Assembly: GCA_037447605.1 (NCBI GenBank)
Contig: CM074817.1
Location: 2,038,773-2,096,211, forward strand
Reading direction: 5' to 3'
Source of the DNA: Zygnema circumcarinatum
Lineage: Eukaryota > Streptophyta > Zygnematophyceae > Zygnematales > Zygnemataceae
DNA length: 57,439 bases
In this document: positions 23,119-35,541 of the stretch, piece by piece
Numbering within the stretch: position 1 is the stretch's first letter
How the letters are laid out: each line of letters begins with the position of its first letter
Made by a program: the position numbers and the translations under genes
The notes under the pieces: model-generated
What the model was told of the DNA's origin: nothing
Database searches by the model: none
The model's input: the letters and a program-made list of their open reading frames with translations, nothing else

Positions 23119-23855
23119 TGGCCTGAGCTCCAGAATTTTTTATTGAAATTCGAATACTGCGGGATATCCAAAATGGGAGGGCAAAATTTCCAAGAGAAGG
23201 GGTGGGATATCCAAACTTGGGGGAGGGGGGGAGGGGGGGTTACAGTATCATTCACACTCCGTTATCCCTAATTGAGACAGAAGCAGCAAACCGTATGGAC
23301 GGTACGGTAAAGCCCTGGTTTGTACAGACGCAAGTTTGTGCGTGAAAACCACTTGCATGAACAATGTCTCTGCCACGTGGCGCGTTCGAATTGGGTGCGC
23401 GGGAGCGTCCGTGTTGAATGTGAATGTGTTGGCGTTTAACACAATGTAGGGGACAATGTGTGTGCTTTTCGCTCTCATCTGCTTCCCTCTCCTTTTGGCC
23501 CCTTCTCAACTTTTCATTTTACGTTTGGCTTTGGGTTTGCGAGATTTTAGAGTTAGGTTTTGAAGGGTTTTAAGACTCCTCAAACGTCAGTTACAAACAA
23601 ACCCTCATTGAAGACTCGCCAGTTCTCGCATGTCTCAAACCCTCAAAAATCCCAAAACTTCTCTTAACCCCAATCTTCATAGAATTCCATGAAGCCAAAA
23701 AAGCCACCACCTTGCCACACTCCCAAACTTATTCCAATCCCGGCCCAGCCATTATGATCTTCAATTTTTTTTTTTTGCATTGCAAATTTCCCATTGCAAG
23801 GACTTACCCTAAAAGGCCCTAAAGGACTCTGCGAGCTCTAGAATCCCTAGAAACA
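23119..23855. other. Spacer between inverted-repeat element and SUA 3' end
   Basis: No gene is seen. It carries two extra GGATATCCAAA-containing repeats (23162-23175 and 23207-23220) next to the foldback element, one GTAC pair near 23300, and AT-rich sequence near 23760-23780 that could serve in the SUA 3' end region. Confidence 0.5.
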
Positions 23856-26800
23856 CTAATATGGGCTTTCTGGATACTGCGCGAAACGCGCCATGGCCTT
23901 CTTCTGCAGCATGACTTTGTGGTCATCGCCCGGCAGAATTTTGAAGCGCGAATTGTCTTCCAGCTGCTGCATCCCAAGGCCCACTCTCTGCCCTAAACTC
24001 ACCGCCTTCACTGGCTCCAGCATCCCCGAAGACTGCCGGCCCAACCCCTGCAAACCACTAGGAAAATTCCATCAGCTTAAATAGAGCTAAATAGAGCTCA
24101 CTCTGGTTATGGACCCTAGAGTCTCCGGGGGAAAAGCCAACAAAAAATGTGAACTTCATTCATGTACAACGACTTCTCCCACAACCCACTTTCCCTCCCT
24201 CCCTCCCTACCTCCCTTCCTCCTTCCCTTACCTGTCCTTCCTGCCATCCCATATTCCGCAGCATTTTGTTTCCCACATTCTGCTCACTCAACGTTTGCTG
24301 CGGAGTGAATGCTTCAAACCCTTGTCCTCCTCCTGAACCCTCTCCCACGCCTGAACCACCCGTGTCTCCCGAGGCTTCCCTGAACCCTCTCCCTCTGCCC
24401 GCAGGCTTTCTGCGGAGTCCGGAGGGGAAGGGCACATCCCCTGTTCCCGAAACTCCTGCCCCTCTCCCTGCCACGCCGGGAGGAAAAGGCATGTCTCCTG
24501 TACAAGGGAGAGAGGAAGAGAGGAAGAGAGAACGGAGGTGTGTGAGAGAAAGCAATGTGAGAGATGTTCGCACGAGTGAGAGAGTCATTATGTGTGGAAC
24601 ATTTATTTTTGGGTGAACGAGGCCATCACCTCGCCCACTTGCTTCCTCATGAAAGCTTCTCCTCTCTTGGGGCTCCCGTGCCCCTCCTCCCCCCCCTCTC
24701 TCTCCCTCTGCAGGGACATTCCTCTCCGTCCCTTGGAGGGAGGGAGGAGTTTCCGAAAACTTCCGTTTTCCAGTGACAGGCGGTGCTTGGTTGTTGTATG
24801 CCCCAAGAGCCGAAGCATTAGTCTTGAATGGCTGAGGCCCACCGGACAAGGAAACAGCCCTCCCTGCTCCCTCTCCCCCTCCCTCAGGCCCTCCAACTTG
24901 CCTCCTTGAAGGTACAGAAGGCACCCAAAAAGCACCTCCTGCACTACCACTTCCCCCGGACTCTCCTCCCTTTACAGCTGCCGCTCCTCGGCCTCGTCCT
25001 CTTCCTTCGCCTGCCACTCCTATCACACCCACTCCTCCCTCTCGTCCTCTCCCTCCCTCCCCACCGCTACTCCCAATTCCTCTACCCCTCCCTCCCTGCT
25101 GCCATCCAGGAGGGGGCACAGCATCACTCCAAGCTTTCCCAGAAACCTCTCCTCCTGTAGAGGGCGCTGCTCTAAACCCTACAGAGCCGGATTGGCTACT
25201 CAATGAGGAGAAATATCCACTTCCTGAAGGCTGCCCTGAAACCTTTTTTGCTGCTGAGCCCGCCTCATGCTGCCTCTGCTTCCATACATTCAGCTGTTCC
25301 TGTACTTTCTTTTTGTTTGCTTCCTTCTCCCTCTCCCTCTCCTTCTCTTTCTCTTTCTCCGCCCTGCTTGCTACAGCTGCTGCTGCAGCGACTGCCTCTG
25401 CCAAAGTCATCTTCTTTTCAGAAGTGGGCAGCTGCTCTTGTTGCGATGCTGTGGGACCCACAGCTACTTCCGAATCTTTCAGGTTTTCAGAAGCTTGATT
25501 TTCTGCACCTTGTGAACCATTCCCAGCTTCATCTCTATTTCCTTCTGCCGCTTCAGCGTTTCCAGAATGTTCTAGAAGTTGGGCAGCATCAGCAGTGCTT
25601 CCATTTTCCGGATTCTTGCGTTCGACAGCGAGTTCCCGTCCCTCTGGTTTGGAGCAAGGAACGTATTGGTTGGTTGCTGCATCTAAAGCATACCACTGTC
25701 CAGAGTTTCCATCATAATACAGTCCTGCAGAAATAAAGCAGGAATACAGCGATTATAAGTCACGCATTGAAGTGTGAGAGATATCTAACTCAACCTCCAA
25801 CGCCCTGAATGCAGGAATTACAGTCTTTTCACACCATACAGTAGAACCACTAAGACCCTGAGCAATAGATGAAATAGTACGATTTACTGTAGCCTGCAAT
25901 CATCTGACTTTTTTGACTTTCAGATCAGCATTTGCGACCAGTTTCGGCTGAGTGACAACTAGTCGCTACACACCTGAAGCTTTCATACAAATGCAGTCAC
26001 ATTTTCTACACATATCTGAAGCTTTGGAAGGGTTTCAAACATCAAAGTTTTAAAGATGACGTTTTTGAGCTTTGTCCAGCCAGTACCTTGGTGCCCATCA
26101 TAATACATTCCTGTAGAAGCCTGATAGTAATACCCTGAAGCTTCATCCCATACAAATCCCTCTCCAGTTCCACCTCCTCCTGCTGTTTCAGGACCTTTCT
26201 TTTCTCTGCTTATGTCAGAATCCCGCACACTCCTCCGCGACGAATCCCTCCGATCTGAGTGTCTGGGGGACCTCCTACTCTCTCTATTTCCACGCTTACT
26301 CTCCCCTCTCTCATCTATCTCATTTTCCATCTCATTCATAGAGTCTCGTGAATATCTTTCACGGTGATGCCTTGGTTGGCTTTCCCAATGTGACGATTGT
26401 CTGTCATCCCTCCATCTCCTCTCCCTCTCGTGGTCTCTCCCATGTTGGCGATGACCTCCCGCCTCCCGCTCCCACTCCCTCTCCCTCTCCCTCTCCCTCT
26501 CCCTCTCCCTCTCCCTCTCGTCCCGTTCCGATCGTCGCTCCCCCCGTTCCGATCTTCGCTCCCCCCGTTCCATGCTGCCATCCCTAGCTTGAAAAGAACT
26601 AGTTTCTCCATGTCCAGTATGAACACTCCCGTCGTTCCTAACAAGATCACCATTCCCATGTGTGGGCTCCCTTTCCAGTTCTACTTCAGTTTCCTGTTTT
26701 TTCCCTTCAGAAATATCTCCTGGAATCTCTCCCTGTTCTCCGCAATACTCTTTTGGGAACCATCCCACCTCCTCATACTGCAATGCAAAAGGAGCATCTG

Positions 26801-29800
26801 AGTAGTGAGCATCTTCCTAAAGCACCCAAAACGTTTTGAAATTCGACCCCCCAAACACCCAAACTGCACAGACATAGAAAACCCACCTGCTGCGTAATTT
26901 CTTCGACTTGTGCCAAAGCCGGCTCCAAAACCCCTGATGAGGTGAGCCCTGCAACCCCTCCCATATCTTTTGCATACGAGACTCGCAAAACTTGGCTGTT
27001 TCTATCCAGTTGAATTCCATTTGTCGCTTCCATTGCCTTAGCTGCATCTTCAACCTGCAACAGATCGTAGTCCAGATCAGACATATGTGAAGAGTTGGAA
27101 GACAAGGGAACGCGGTTTACATTATACAGTATGCGAAGGATTCGCGAAGAGTCTGACAGTTGTCCCCTTCCTCTGTTAAAACATTGGCTTTAATTGGAGT
27201 GGCATCGTGAGTAAGATCGAACACTTCAACACTGAAAGACTTTGCCGTGCTGCTACCGGTTCGAAAAATGTGTGGGCTTTCTCAAGAACAGTCACTTCTA
27301 GAGCTGGAAAGATGGGAAAAGCTTCAAAGGAATGTTGGGAGTTAAAGGAGAGAGGAGGAGGAGGGGGGGGGAAGAAGAGGGGACTGAGAAAGCATGGAAA
27401 GCGAAGCGTATTCTTCAATCTGCACTCTTTTTTTGATGTAAACAACAGTGTATGATTGTCGGAAAGTTAAGAAAATGCAAAATAATCGTTTAACGGCAGA
27501 GGACATGACGCTGGATAATGTTGAAACGTGACAAAAGGTGATGATGACAAATAGGTTTACTCTGATCAACTCACTTATGGTTCTAATTTTGTTCATTTGC
27601 CCTTTAGTGGAAAGACAAGGGGAAATGCTCACAAGAAGCCCGAACACGAATCAACTTACCGTGTGAAAATGAACAAAAGCAAATCCACGAGATGTTTGAG
27701 TGAGTTTGTCCTTCACCAGTCGCAGCTCCTGCAACCCCAAAACTCTGTTTTGTTAATCCTCGAGAAATCTTTAGAAAATGCACTTGAATCTTAAGTGGGC
27801 CGGGGGAGAGAGAATAAAAGAGAGGGCGAGGGAGAGAGAGAAAATCGATTGCCTCACCTTTATCGGTGCATACTTTGAAAACTCATAGTGCAAGTTGTCC
27901 TCCACTGTGCTTTCATCGAGCCCACGCACTACGAGCACACAGGAGGGAGTGGTAGTTCCACCACTCCCTTGCCCCACAAAGGGCCAACTAGCCTCCGCTG
28001 TAACTGCATCTGCTGGTTTAACAACTCCGCACTGCGAAATCAACAAAAAATTGACCCATTAGTGATAATCCCCAACCGTAACACGTCCGAGGAATCCATA
28101 CCCCACCTCGTTCTCCTTTCTTTCCCTAACTCACTTTCTCGGAGACAGCAAAATAGCTTCATTGTATGAAACATGTGACCTGCTCACCTTGAAGCACTCT
28201 TTCCGGCGAGCAAAGTTGTACATTCCACAACTTGGGCAACGCCAATCTGTCGGCAGAATTCCTGCACCAGAAGTTGGGCCAAAATCCTGCCCTTGTGGTT
28301 TGCTGCATGATGCCAAACAGTTTAACTGAAAACGATAAGATGCTTGGAGAGGATACGCGCATAGAAACTGGGTATTGGATAAGCCGACAAGAAGGCAGAA
28401 GCTGCTTTCAAGAAAAGTTTTTGGGGGGGTGGTATACGAAGGGAGAAGTTTACCTGTATTCTACGGTTATGTATCGGCCCTCCATCTGAAGTCCCCTTCC
28501 CGATCGCAAACCATCCTTCATCACCTTTGCAGCCTCCTGCCAATTCGTGTGACCGGACAAAAAGAATCAACATTCGATCGGAGCTGTCCAAATGCATCCA
28601 TTTATTTTCATGCTACTACGGTATACTCGAATTATGTGGGTGTGCATGTGTGAAGTTTCAACAAGCCAACAGTTGATGCTTACTTTGGCGTGCTAATTTT
28701 CATTCAGCCAGTAAAAAACAAAGAAGAGTTGAATTACTTGCTGGAAAAATAAAGATGTGTCTGAATTGACCTACCACAGATGGAAAATCCACAAAAGCGA
28801 AGCCGCGTGAAGCACCTGTATGGCGGTCTCGTATGACTCGGACATGCTTGAGAGGTCCCCATTCCCCCTGATATAGCAAAAAGGGATTGAAATGAAAATG
28901 AAATGAAATGAAATGAAATGAAATGAAATGAAATTGGATTGAAATGTTTCATTGAGGGTTCTACGAGCATGGAGAATTTATGGAGGTTCAGTGTCCGTCA
29001 CACTCAACCATCTAAAAACAAAGTTGATTGACAACGGTCTGTTTAACTGAATTCTGGTAACTCACACAACCAAACTTAGCATAGAGTTTTAAATGTACAA
29101 ATACGGACAACGTACCAACAGAGTATAAATTGCATCCTCTGTAGTGTTTGACGGTATCCCCTTCAAGCAGATGGTAGCCGATGGAGTTTCCAAATTCCTT
29201 TCAGAGCTCCCTCTGTGAGACCAACGATCTCGCGCACCTCTCTCCTCCTCCCTCCATCTCTCATCCTGCCTCCTCGTACTATCATTGCTTCTGCCATCTT
29301 CGGAATCTTCCCTTGTGCTCCTCGACCTCCCTCCTCTATGTCGATGTCGGGCCCTCTCTTCACTTGATCGCACACTTCGATCGTCGGCTGAAGCATAATC
29401 TCTGTCATAGTCACTGCTCAAATCTGCTCTTCCTTCCTCCCTTTCTCTACTTCCCCGGGTCTCTCTTCTCTGTCGTCTCCTCACTTTACTTCGATCATCG
29501 AAATCTTCACTTGTCGACCGCGTTGCATTTCCATTACTCTCCTCATTCGCATGTAAACCAGCCTCTTCTCTTCCAGAAGCGTGATCTTCAACCCTCTCTG
29601 AACCGCTCCGCCCCTTTTTCACCAAACGAACTTTATCGTACTGCCCCTTTTCATCATCAGCATGAGGTGAGTGATGTGATGCTCTTGGATCAGGGCTATG
29701 GGACCTAGAGATGTACCTACTGCTTTCCCTCGATCTACCAGGGCTATGGCTCCTTGTCCTTCTCCTCTCTCGCCATCTCTCCCTCTCCCTCGAGTCCCGT

Positions 29801-30702
29801 CCCCAGTCCTTATCGGCATCCCGTTCATCCTCATTCCTGTCCATATCCTTATGCCTGCTTCTACCCCTATCTCGATCTCGAACCCTATCTCTCCCGCTGT
29901 CCCTATCTCTACTCCTAAGCCGTTCCCTATCCAAACCCCGGTTTCTTTCCCTATCCCTTTCATAATCAGCATCTCTGTCCCAACTCCTGTCTCTATCTCT
30001 ACCTCTTTCCCTGCCTCTGTCATCGTCGCCATTCCACTCGGCAATCCTATCTCTATTTTTGTCCCAATTCCAGTCCCTGTCCCTGAATCTCTCTCCCTCA
30101 TAATCTCTCTCCCTATCTCTAGGATAATCTCTCTCCATCTCCGGAAGCCACGCTCCCTCAGGCTCCACTCTTTCCCCTTCCTCTCTTTCGTAATACCTCT
30201 CCCTTCCCCTCTCCCTCCCATACTCCCTACTCCAATTCCTGTCCCTGTTCATCTCCCTCTCATTCTCCCTTTGCAATAATGCAGCCGCTTCAAACCTCTC
30301 TTGCACCAGCTTTACTTGATTGGGAGTCAATCCTGCCACCTGTTGCGCAACTCGAGCTGCCACCTCAGCTTGTGACATCGGCAGGCCTCCGTACATTGCT
30401 GACGTATGCCCTAACTGACCCACGTTTGGGAACCCCGTTATCCCAGAACTCGTCATTCCCGGTCCGAACATCCCTGCTGGGGTTCCCTGCCCTGCAACGA
30501 ATCCCTGCTCCATTGAAATATGTGAAACTCCAGGGTTCAAGGCTGGGTTCAACGCTTTCTCAGACTCACGAATGCTTGCATCGTGCATAGGATGAGGGTT
30601 CAGTCTAATCGCCGGGGAGTTTGACATCATTCCAGGCATCATTTGGGGTGGTGGGGGTCCTTGTCCTTGGCTGAGCCTCATGAAATCTGGGGGAGTTGCC
30701 AT
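23856..30702 (-). CDS. SUA: SUA/RBM5-type splicing factor (RRM, RanBP2 zinc finger, RRM, OCRE, G-patch)
   Basis: Eleven phase-consistent exons: 30702-29116, 28867-28775, 28536-28454, 28302-28188, 28031-27858, 27728-27660, 27054-26887, 26777-26087, 25724-24630, 24497-24232 and 24047-23856; 1510 residues. A long Arg/Asp/Glu/Ser-rich region fills residues 140-500. Then come RRM1 (TICLKGIP, GASRGFAFVDFPS), a RanBP2 zinc finger (DWRCPSCGMYNFARRKECFK plus Cys in the next exon, about 606-627), RRM2 (CVLVVRGLDE, SRGFAFVHF), an OCRE tyrosine-repeat domain (FVWDEASGYYYQASTGMYYD then LYYDGNSGQWYALD), a Gly-rich region, a G-patch (NKMLRNMGWQEGQGLG, split by an intron) and the conserved tail HKVMLQKKAMARF. 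This order is diagnostic of RBM5/RBM10 and plant SUPPRESSOR OF ABI3-5, nuclear regulators of alternative splicing. Upstream of 30702 the frame stays open for about 30 codons, so a different start or an extra 5' exon is possible. The RD/RE-rich stretches follow GA/TC-like codons. Confidence 0.94.
28893..28933. repeat. (AAATG)8 pentanucleotide microsatellite in an SUA intron
   Basis: About eight AAATG units on the plus strand, 25 bases upstream in gene sense of the second SUA exon. The coding strand reads CATTT, lying between branch-point and acceptor territory. Confidence 0.9.
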
Positions 30703-33207
30703 TTGCAGAGAGCCGGAATGGCCTCCGGAGGGTTCTGCTGCCCATGTTTCCCTGTGCAGGTCCCCTCTGTGAAGTGGGCCACGACTGCAAAGCAGCTCAC
30801 ATGCAAAGTCTGCAAGTCAGAGGCTAGAGGTTGGAAGATGTTTTCAAACGATTACAAGAAACCTTAGCAAATTCAAACAACTGCAACATATGTTTCGGGA
30901 TAACTTTAGGCAAAGTAATAAGCAATCTAAGGAGAAGAGGGGAAATTTATGGACAACCTGGCTTCAGAGAATTGGGGCCCTCCAAAGCCCTCACCTTGAC
31001 CCTGCGTCCAAAAAGCCAAGAAAACAACGGAGTCAGTTTTCCACCACGCTCCACTTTGCTAATAGATTTGGAATCGTAAAAGCCGCGGAAATATAATGTC
31101 CCTTTCAAAAGACGGGAACTTCGGCGGATAAAAGGAAGAGTCGATAAGAGCCTCAATGCAAGGCAACTAAATCCCTTCCAAATATCATCCGTTTCTCAAA
31201 GCCAGATCGGGTCTGCGCATTTTGACAAGCTGCTTGCTACTTCCGGCCAAAGTTTCTTGATCCAAATCATCTCCAATGTCCCCTCACTCCGCCGGCCTCT
31301 ATCTCAACCCATCCCCTTGCACTCTATAACCGGAAACCTTAAACCCCTAAATTTAGAGATCTTGCTCTCAGATTAAGCCAACTACTGGTGGAAGCCCTTC
31401 TCCCTTTGCTTTTCCCCCTTCTCCATGAAGTCCCAAAATGCAGATTATGTACTGGGGGCCAAAAAGGGGCTCGCTGCTGTATCCCGCGCCCGTCCATCTC
31501 CGACAGCCTCTCTGGTAGCAATGCAGGCCCCCACCCATCCTCCCGGTCATGTCTTCATCCACAGAGAGCTCAGCTCAGCTCCACCTGCATCTGTGCTCCA
31601 ACTCGTTCTTGTGCTGCCATTGAATCAAGAATCCGTTGAAAGTCTCCCGCAACTACACGCAAAACCAAACTAAGAATGACGGCCCTACTGATGCCTCCTA
31701 TCAACATGCTCTGGAGAAGGAGCAAACTATGTATTGTGAATGCTCCATTTCCTCCTATTCATCCAAGTTGCTGGGGAAGCTGGCAGCCGCCAACCTTCTG
31801 CACTTTGAAAGGAAATCGACAGTACGTATATGTATATGTCTTCTACATGCTCTTCTGACTAAAGTAAGCATAAGTCAAGATAGGCAGACTCATCTTCATC
31901 CAACCAGAAATGGCTTAATAGCCTCTACTATCCTTTTCCCCCCCCAATTCCTCCCTTGCCCTTTATGATTGATTGATTTTTGGATTTTTTAAAAATGAAG
32001 GAAAGACCCTGAAATCCTGGCATGCCCGCTTCTTGCGAGACGTAACCAATAGTCTGCGACGTAAATAAGCAAACCACTGTATGAAGAAGCATTAAATGAC
32101 ACGGAATAAAGGGAATGCCGCTGATCCGGATTGAAACTTAACCTGCAAGGGACAGCTAGCTTGCAGCCCCACAAGACGTCCTTCGAACACTAAAAACGGA
32201 AGAGACGGAACGGAAGTTGATCAGATTGCTGAAAAGCCTAATTGCATCCCCTCGACCATGTTTACCAGCAGCTATCATTTAAGTGATGCTGTCTGAAAAT
32301 CATGAGGAGCGGAATGTTATCCCAGTCGAACCGCAGACTATCAGAGGTTCATGTATGTTCATCCAACTCGATGGATGCTCCAAACTGCAAGAGCAGTTAC
32401 AGCCTCCCATTTCATGCCCCCACTCCCTCTCTTTCTCTCTCGCTCTCTCGCTCCCTCTAATGCCATGTATACGTTCGTCAGATTTTAACATATGAACCAT
32501 CGCAGGTTTCATAGTTAGTATAATTCTGCAGAAATTACAGAGATAGCTTACCAGATGCGAGTAGTGTTCCAAATTCTATCTGCGAATCGCGGCAGTTCAA
32601 GGCTGCACTTTTCTCCTTCCTCGCGGGGTAAAGGCAAACCCTAATCCTGCACCTGCACGCGTGGTCTCCAACAGTCAACCGTTCAGGGAAACGGCCATTT
32701 TTCAAAATTTTAATCAGTTCCCACATGTAAATATGCTGTTCTATGTGTTTACTTAAGATAGCTCTAGTTCCTGTTCAACTGAGACGACGTCAAACTTTAA
32801 CTGTAACATCGTGGATCCACATAGACAAGGAAGTTGATTGACAGACAGATCAACAGTTGATCCTGAAGCCGAAATTCCACAATTTGGATCTCCTGTACAG
32901 TACTGTACTTTGAAGTTTGGCGGAGTTCAAAGGTTGCTCTGGGATCCACTGAAGGTTTGCGTCCGAGAACCACGAGCAGCTCTCCGCCTCTTTGAAGGCC
33001 GTCGACTTCCTTCTGGAAACTGAAAAGTCTCTGCAGGTTTTGTTTTCGCCTGGTTTTCTGAATGGTCTCTAACCCAATACGGTAGACCCTTTCAATGCAT
33101 TCTGAAATGAAAAACTTCTGAAATTTCTGCTGCAATTGCTTGAAAAGAAAGGAAGATCTCAGGGTTTGGCAGCAGCAGCATTCGTCCTGAGAGCAGGGCG
33201 GGCGGCC
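30703..33207. promoter_or_regulatory. Divergent spacer between SUA and mS34
   Basis: About 2.5 kb between two divergent genes, long for this window. It should contain both promoters and 5' UTRs. I see no conserved protein, no RNA gene and no strong repeat apart from a CTCTCT patch at 32418-32458. An additional non-coding SUA 5' exon here cannot be excluded. Confidence 0.4.
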
Positions 33208-34776
33208 ATGGCTCGGAATGCCGCGCATGGGGTCATGCGGAGGGAGCATCTTTCAGCGGCCATGGGGCTGCTTCCGAGAATCAGTATTCCCCTCTTTGGT
33301 GGGTCCTTCTCCCTCGCTTACTCGGACGCTGCGCCGAATACCGCTCTCGAATGTGCTGCAAGGCTCCGCCATAACGATGCGTTTCCCAGCGAGCAGCAGT
33401 CGGCCACTTCTGAGGCGCCCACTCCTGGTATGCTTGCTTACTTTTTAAGGCTGCGAAAATGAGTTGTTTATGAATCATTTTCAGAAGTGGTCCTTCAAAC
33501 ATTAGGAATGGACACATGCTCGATTGGCAGAGCATTGCGCAATGCAGCGAAAGAGATAGCGGCATTTCATCTGCATAGATGCTCCCCCGTGGTTCGTTTT
33601 ACAAGTCTTAGTTGTAGTTTGGAATGAATTTGTCCGTCTTGAAGCGGGCAAGATGCTTTAAATATTTAGGGTTTCCAAGGTGGTCAATTTCTGCAAAACA
33701 TCAATAATCTTCATGACTTGCCAGCAAATTCTCAATGTCGTTCCATTCAATTTCTGCTCATCAACTACACACTAGAACTTCAGGAATGCACCACTTTAGT
33801 ATCATGGAGCCTACAATGCTTATCCTGAAGTCAGCTTGCTACCTTCACCAATTTACTGCGTATCATGAATTCACAGCCGGCTAACCAGTCACAACAATAA
33901 TCAAATCTGCGGCCAAGCACCACGCAATCTTAACGTGAATGATAAACAAACTTTTGTTGCATGTGCAGGGTGCCATCACAGGGAAGGCGCATTCTCTAAT
34001 TCACAGGTGCTCGGAGCTCCGGCAGCCATGGCTAGTGAGGGAGCTACAAGTGACCTTGCAGCTGAGAAGGGCGAGAGATCGAAACCGAAGACTGGGGCAA
34101 GGCGCAGTTTAATTGAAGTCCTGCGAATTTTACCAAATTGGGGGGTTGGAGCACGGGTAGCGAAGTCACACTGGCAGGCAGGAAACTACTATGAAATAAC
34201 AGTGGTGAAGCCGAAAGGAGTGAGTGTAGCCTGAACTGCCTATGATTGGGGGCTCTGTTGTCGCGGTTAAGCACTTCATGGTTGCGTTGTGCAGGCTTAT
34301 GTTGAAGTATGGAGGGAAAGGGAGAGAGAGAGGGGGGGGTAGGAGATGAGAGAAAGAGGAAGAGGGAGAACTCCATGAAGAGTCGATTAATAACGATCAT
34401 CGAGAAAACGATGTAGACAGTGTTTAACGATGCTGTCTTCGGCGGGGGGTGGTTGCAGGGGAAGACGGGAACCGTTTTGGGGATTTATCATAACAGAGGT
34501 AAGAAAATAAGGAAACTCAGAAGCCCACGACTATGTGTTTGAATCATGTTTCTTGTAAAGCTGCAAGTATTTTCCATGTATCCTCTGTGCGTCTGTTGGG
34601 CTTCTCAGATTTTGGCACAACAAATTTTTAGGGTTTCAGGAGCATGACTCTTGTATGGTTGGTTTTCTGCAGGGGAACCGGATACAGGTAAGGAAGATAA
34701 AGTAGGAGGCGTTGCAAAGAAAGGATGGCGCGAAGTAAAACCCGAAGAGAGTGCAGACGCATGGAAACGTGCTTAG
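33208..34776 (+). CDS. mS34: Mitochondrial small ribosomal subunit protein mS34
   Basis: Four exons: 33208-33427, 33969-34219, 34459-34498 (40 nt) and 34673-34776, phases consistent, 204 residues. The conserved core is RSLIEVLRILPNWGVGARVA, HWQAGNYYEITVVKPK, GKTGTVLGIYHNRG and VGGVAKKGWREVK. This fits the mS34 (MRPS34) pattern of a leucine-rich helix, a Gly-x-Gly-Arg/Ala-x-Val turn, an aromatic Trp/Tyr strand, a Gly-Lys/Thr-Trp/Val-Gly turn and a terminal Trp-Arg. The first 115 residues are Ala/Arg/Ser-rich and probably include the mitochondrial targeting peptide. The protein is a structural component of the mitoribosome small subunit. Start at 33208 is the first ATG of the frame. The assignment rests on remembered motif similarity to plant and animal mS34, so it is good but not certain. 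Confidence 0.8.
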
Positions 34777-35541
34777 AGTGTGATCGGAGGGAAAGAAAGG
34801 TTGAAGCTTCAATCTGTGCAAAGGGAAAGTTGACAGCCACACATAACATGTGCGCCTGTCGGAAGAAAGGTTCAAGGAGAGTAACATAGGAAACTAGGAC
34901 ATATTGAAAAGAAATCATGCTCAGGGAGTTTAGCTTTTACGGCGGAAGGATGGAGGGTATGGGATTGAGTCCTTAGGACCTGAAATTCGTCCCATCTGTC
35001 TTCCCCTTCTTGTCTTGTCTGTCAATCTCTTCATCTTCTTGTCTGTCAATAGTTATAGCTTTCTCTGGTTCTTTCAACAACGCCTTTATCCATTGACTCC
35101 TTGTAGAAATGGGTTCACCTTGGAGGTCGCTAATTTTCATGGAAAGGGGGGAAGGGGGGGAAGAGTGGGGGAAAGGGGGGAGAAAGAGAGAGGGAAAGAG
35201 AGAGAGAGGGATAAAAGGGAGGGGATTTGGCGGAGAGAGAGAGAGAGTAATCATTTTTTTTTTTTGTACTTTGTCATTGTCCAACAATGATAACAGTTTC
35301 TATTCCTTTCCTCATTCAATGTGCGGTCCAACCATGCATCTTGCTGCACAAATCTAGGAGTATGAGATATGTCCATCCCTCCAACCAACCGCGTACCCTA
35401 TGCCCGGCCTACTGACCTCGAATGTAACAATTATATACTGCAGAATGACATCTGCAATGCTCTATACAACTAAAACTGTGCTCCTGTCAAAATTTGAGTT
35501 TGAATCGAACGAGTCCAATTTCAAACCTTTCCCTAAATGTC
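34777..35541. other. Spacer between convergent genes
   Basis: This holds the 3' flanks of mS34 (plus) and the MFS transporter (minus). A GA-rich tract lies at 35141-35248 followed by a T run. No gene is seen. Confidence 0.55.

Noticed and set aside
33505-33600. Possible tRNA with D-arm-like GCTCGATTGGCAGAGC
   Set aside because: The anticodon and T-arm stems do not pair and no acceptor stem closes.
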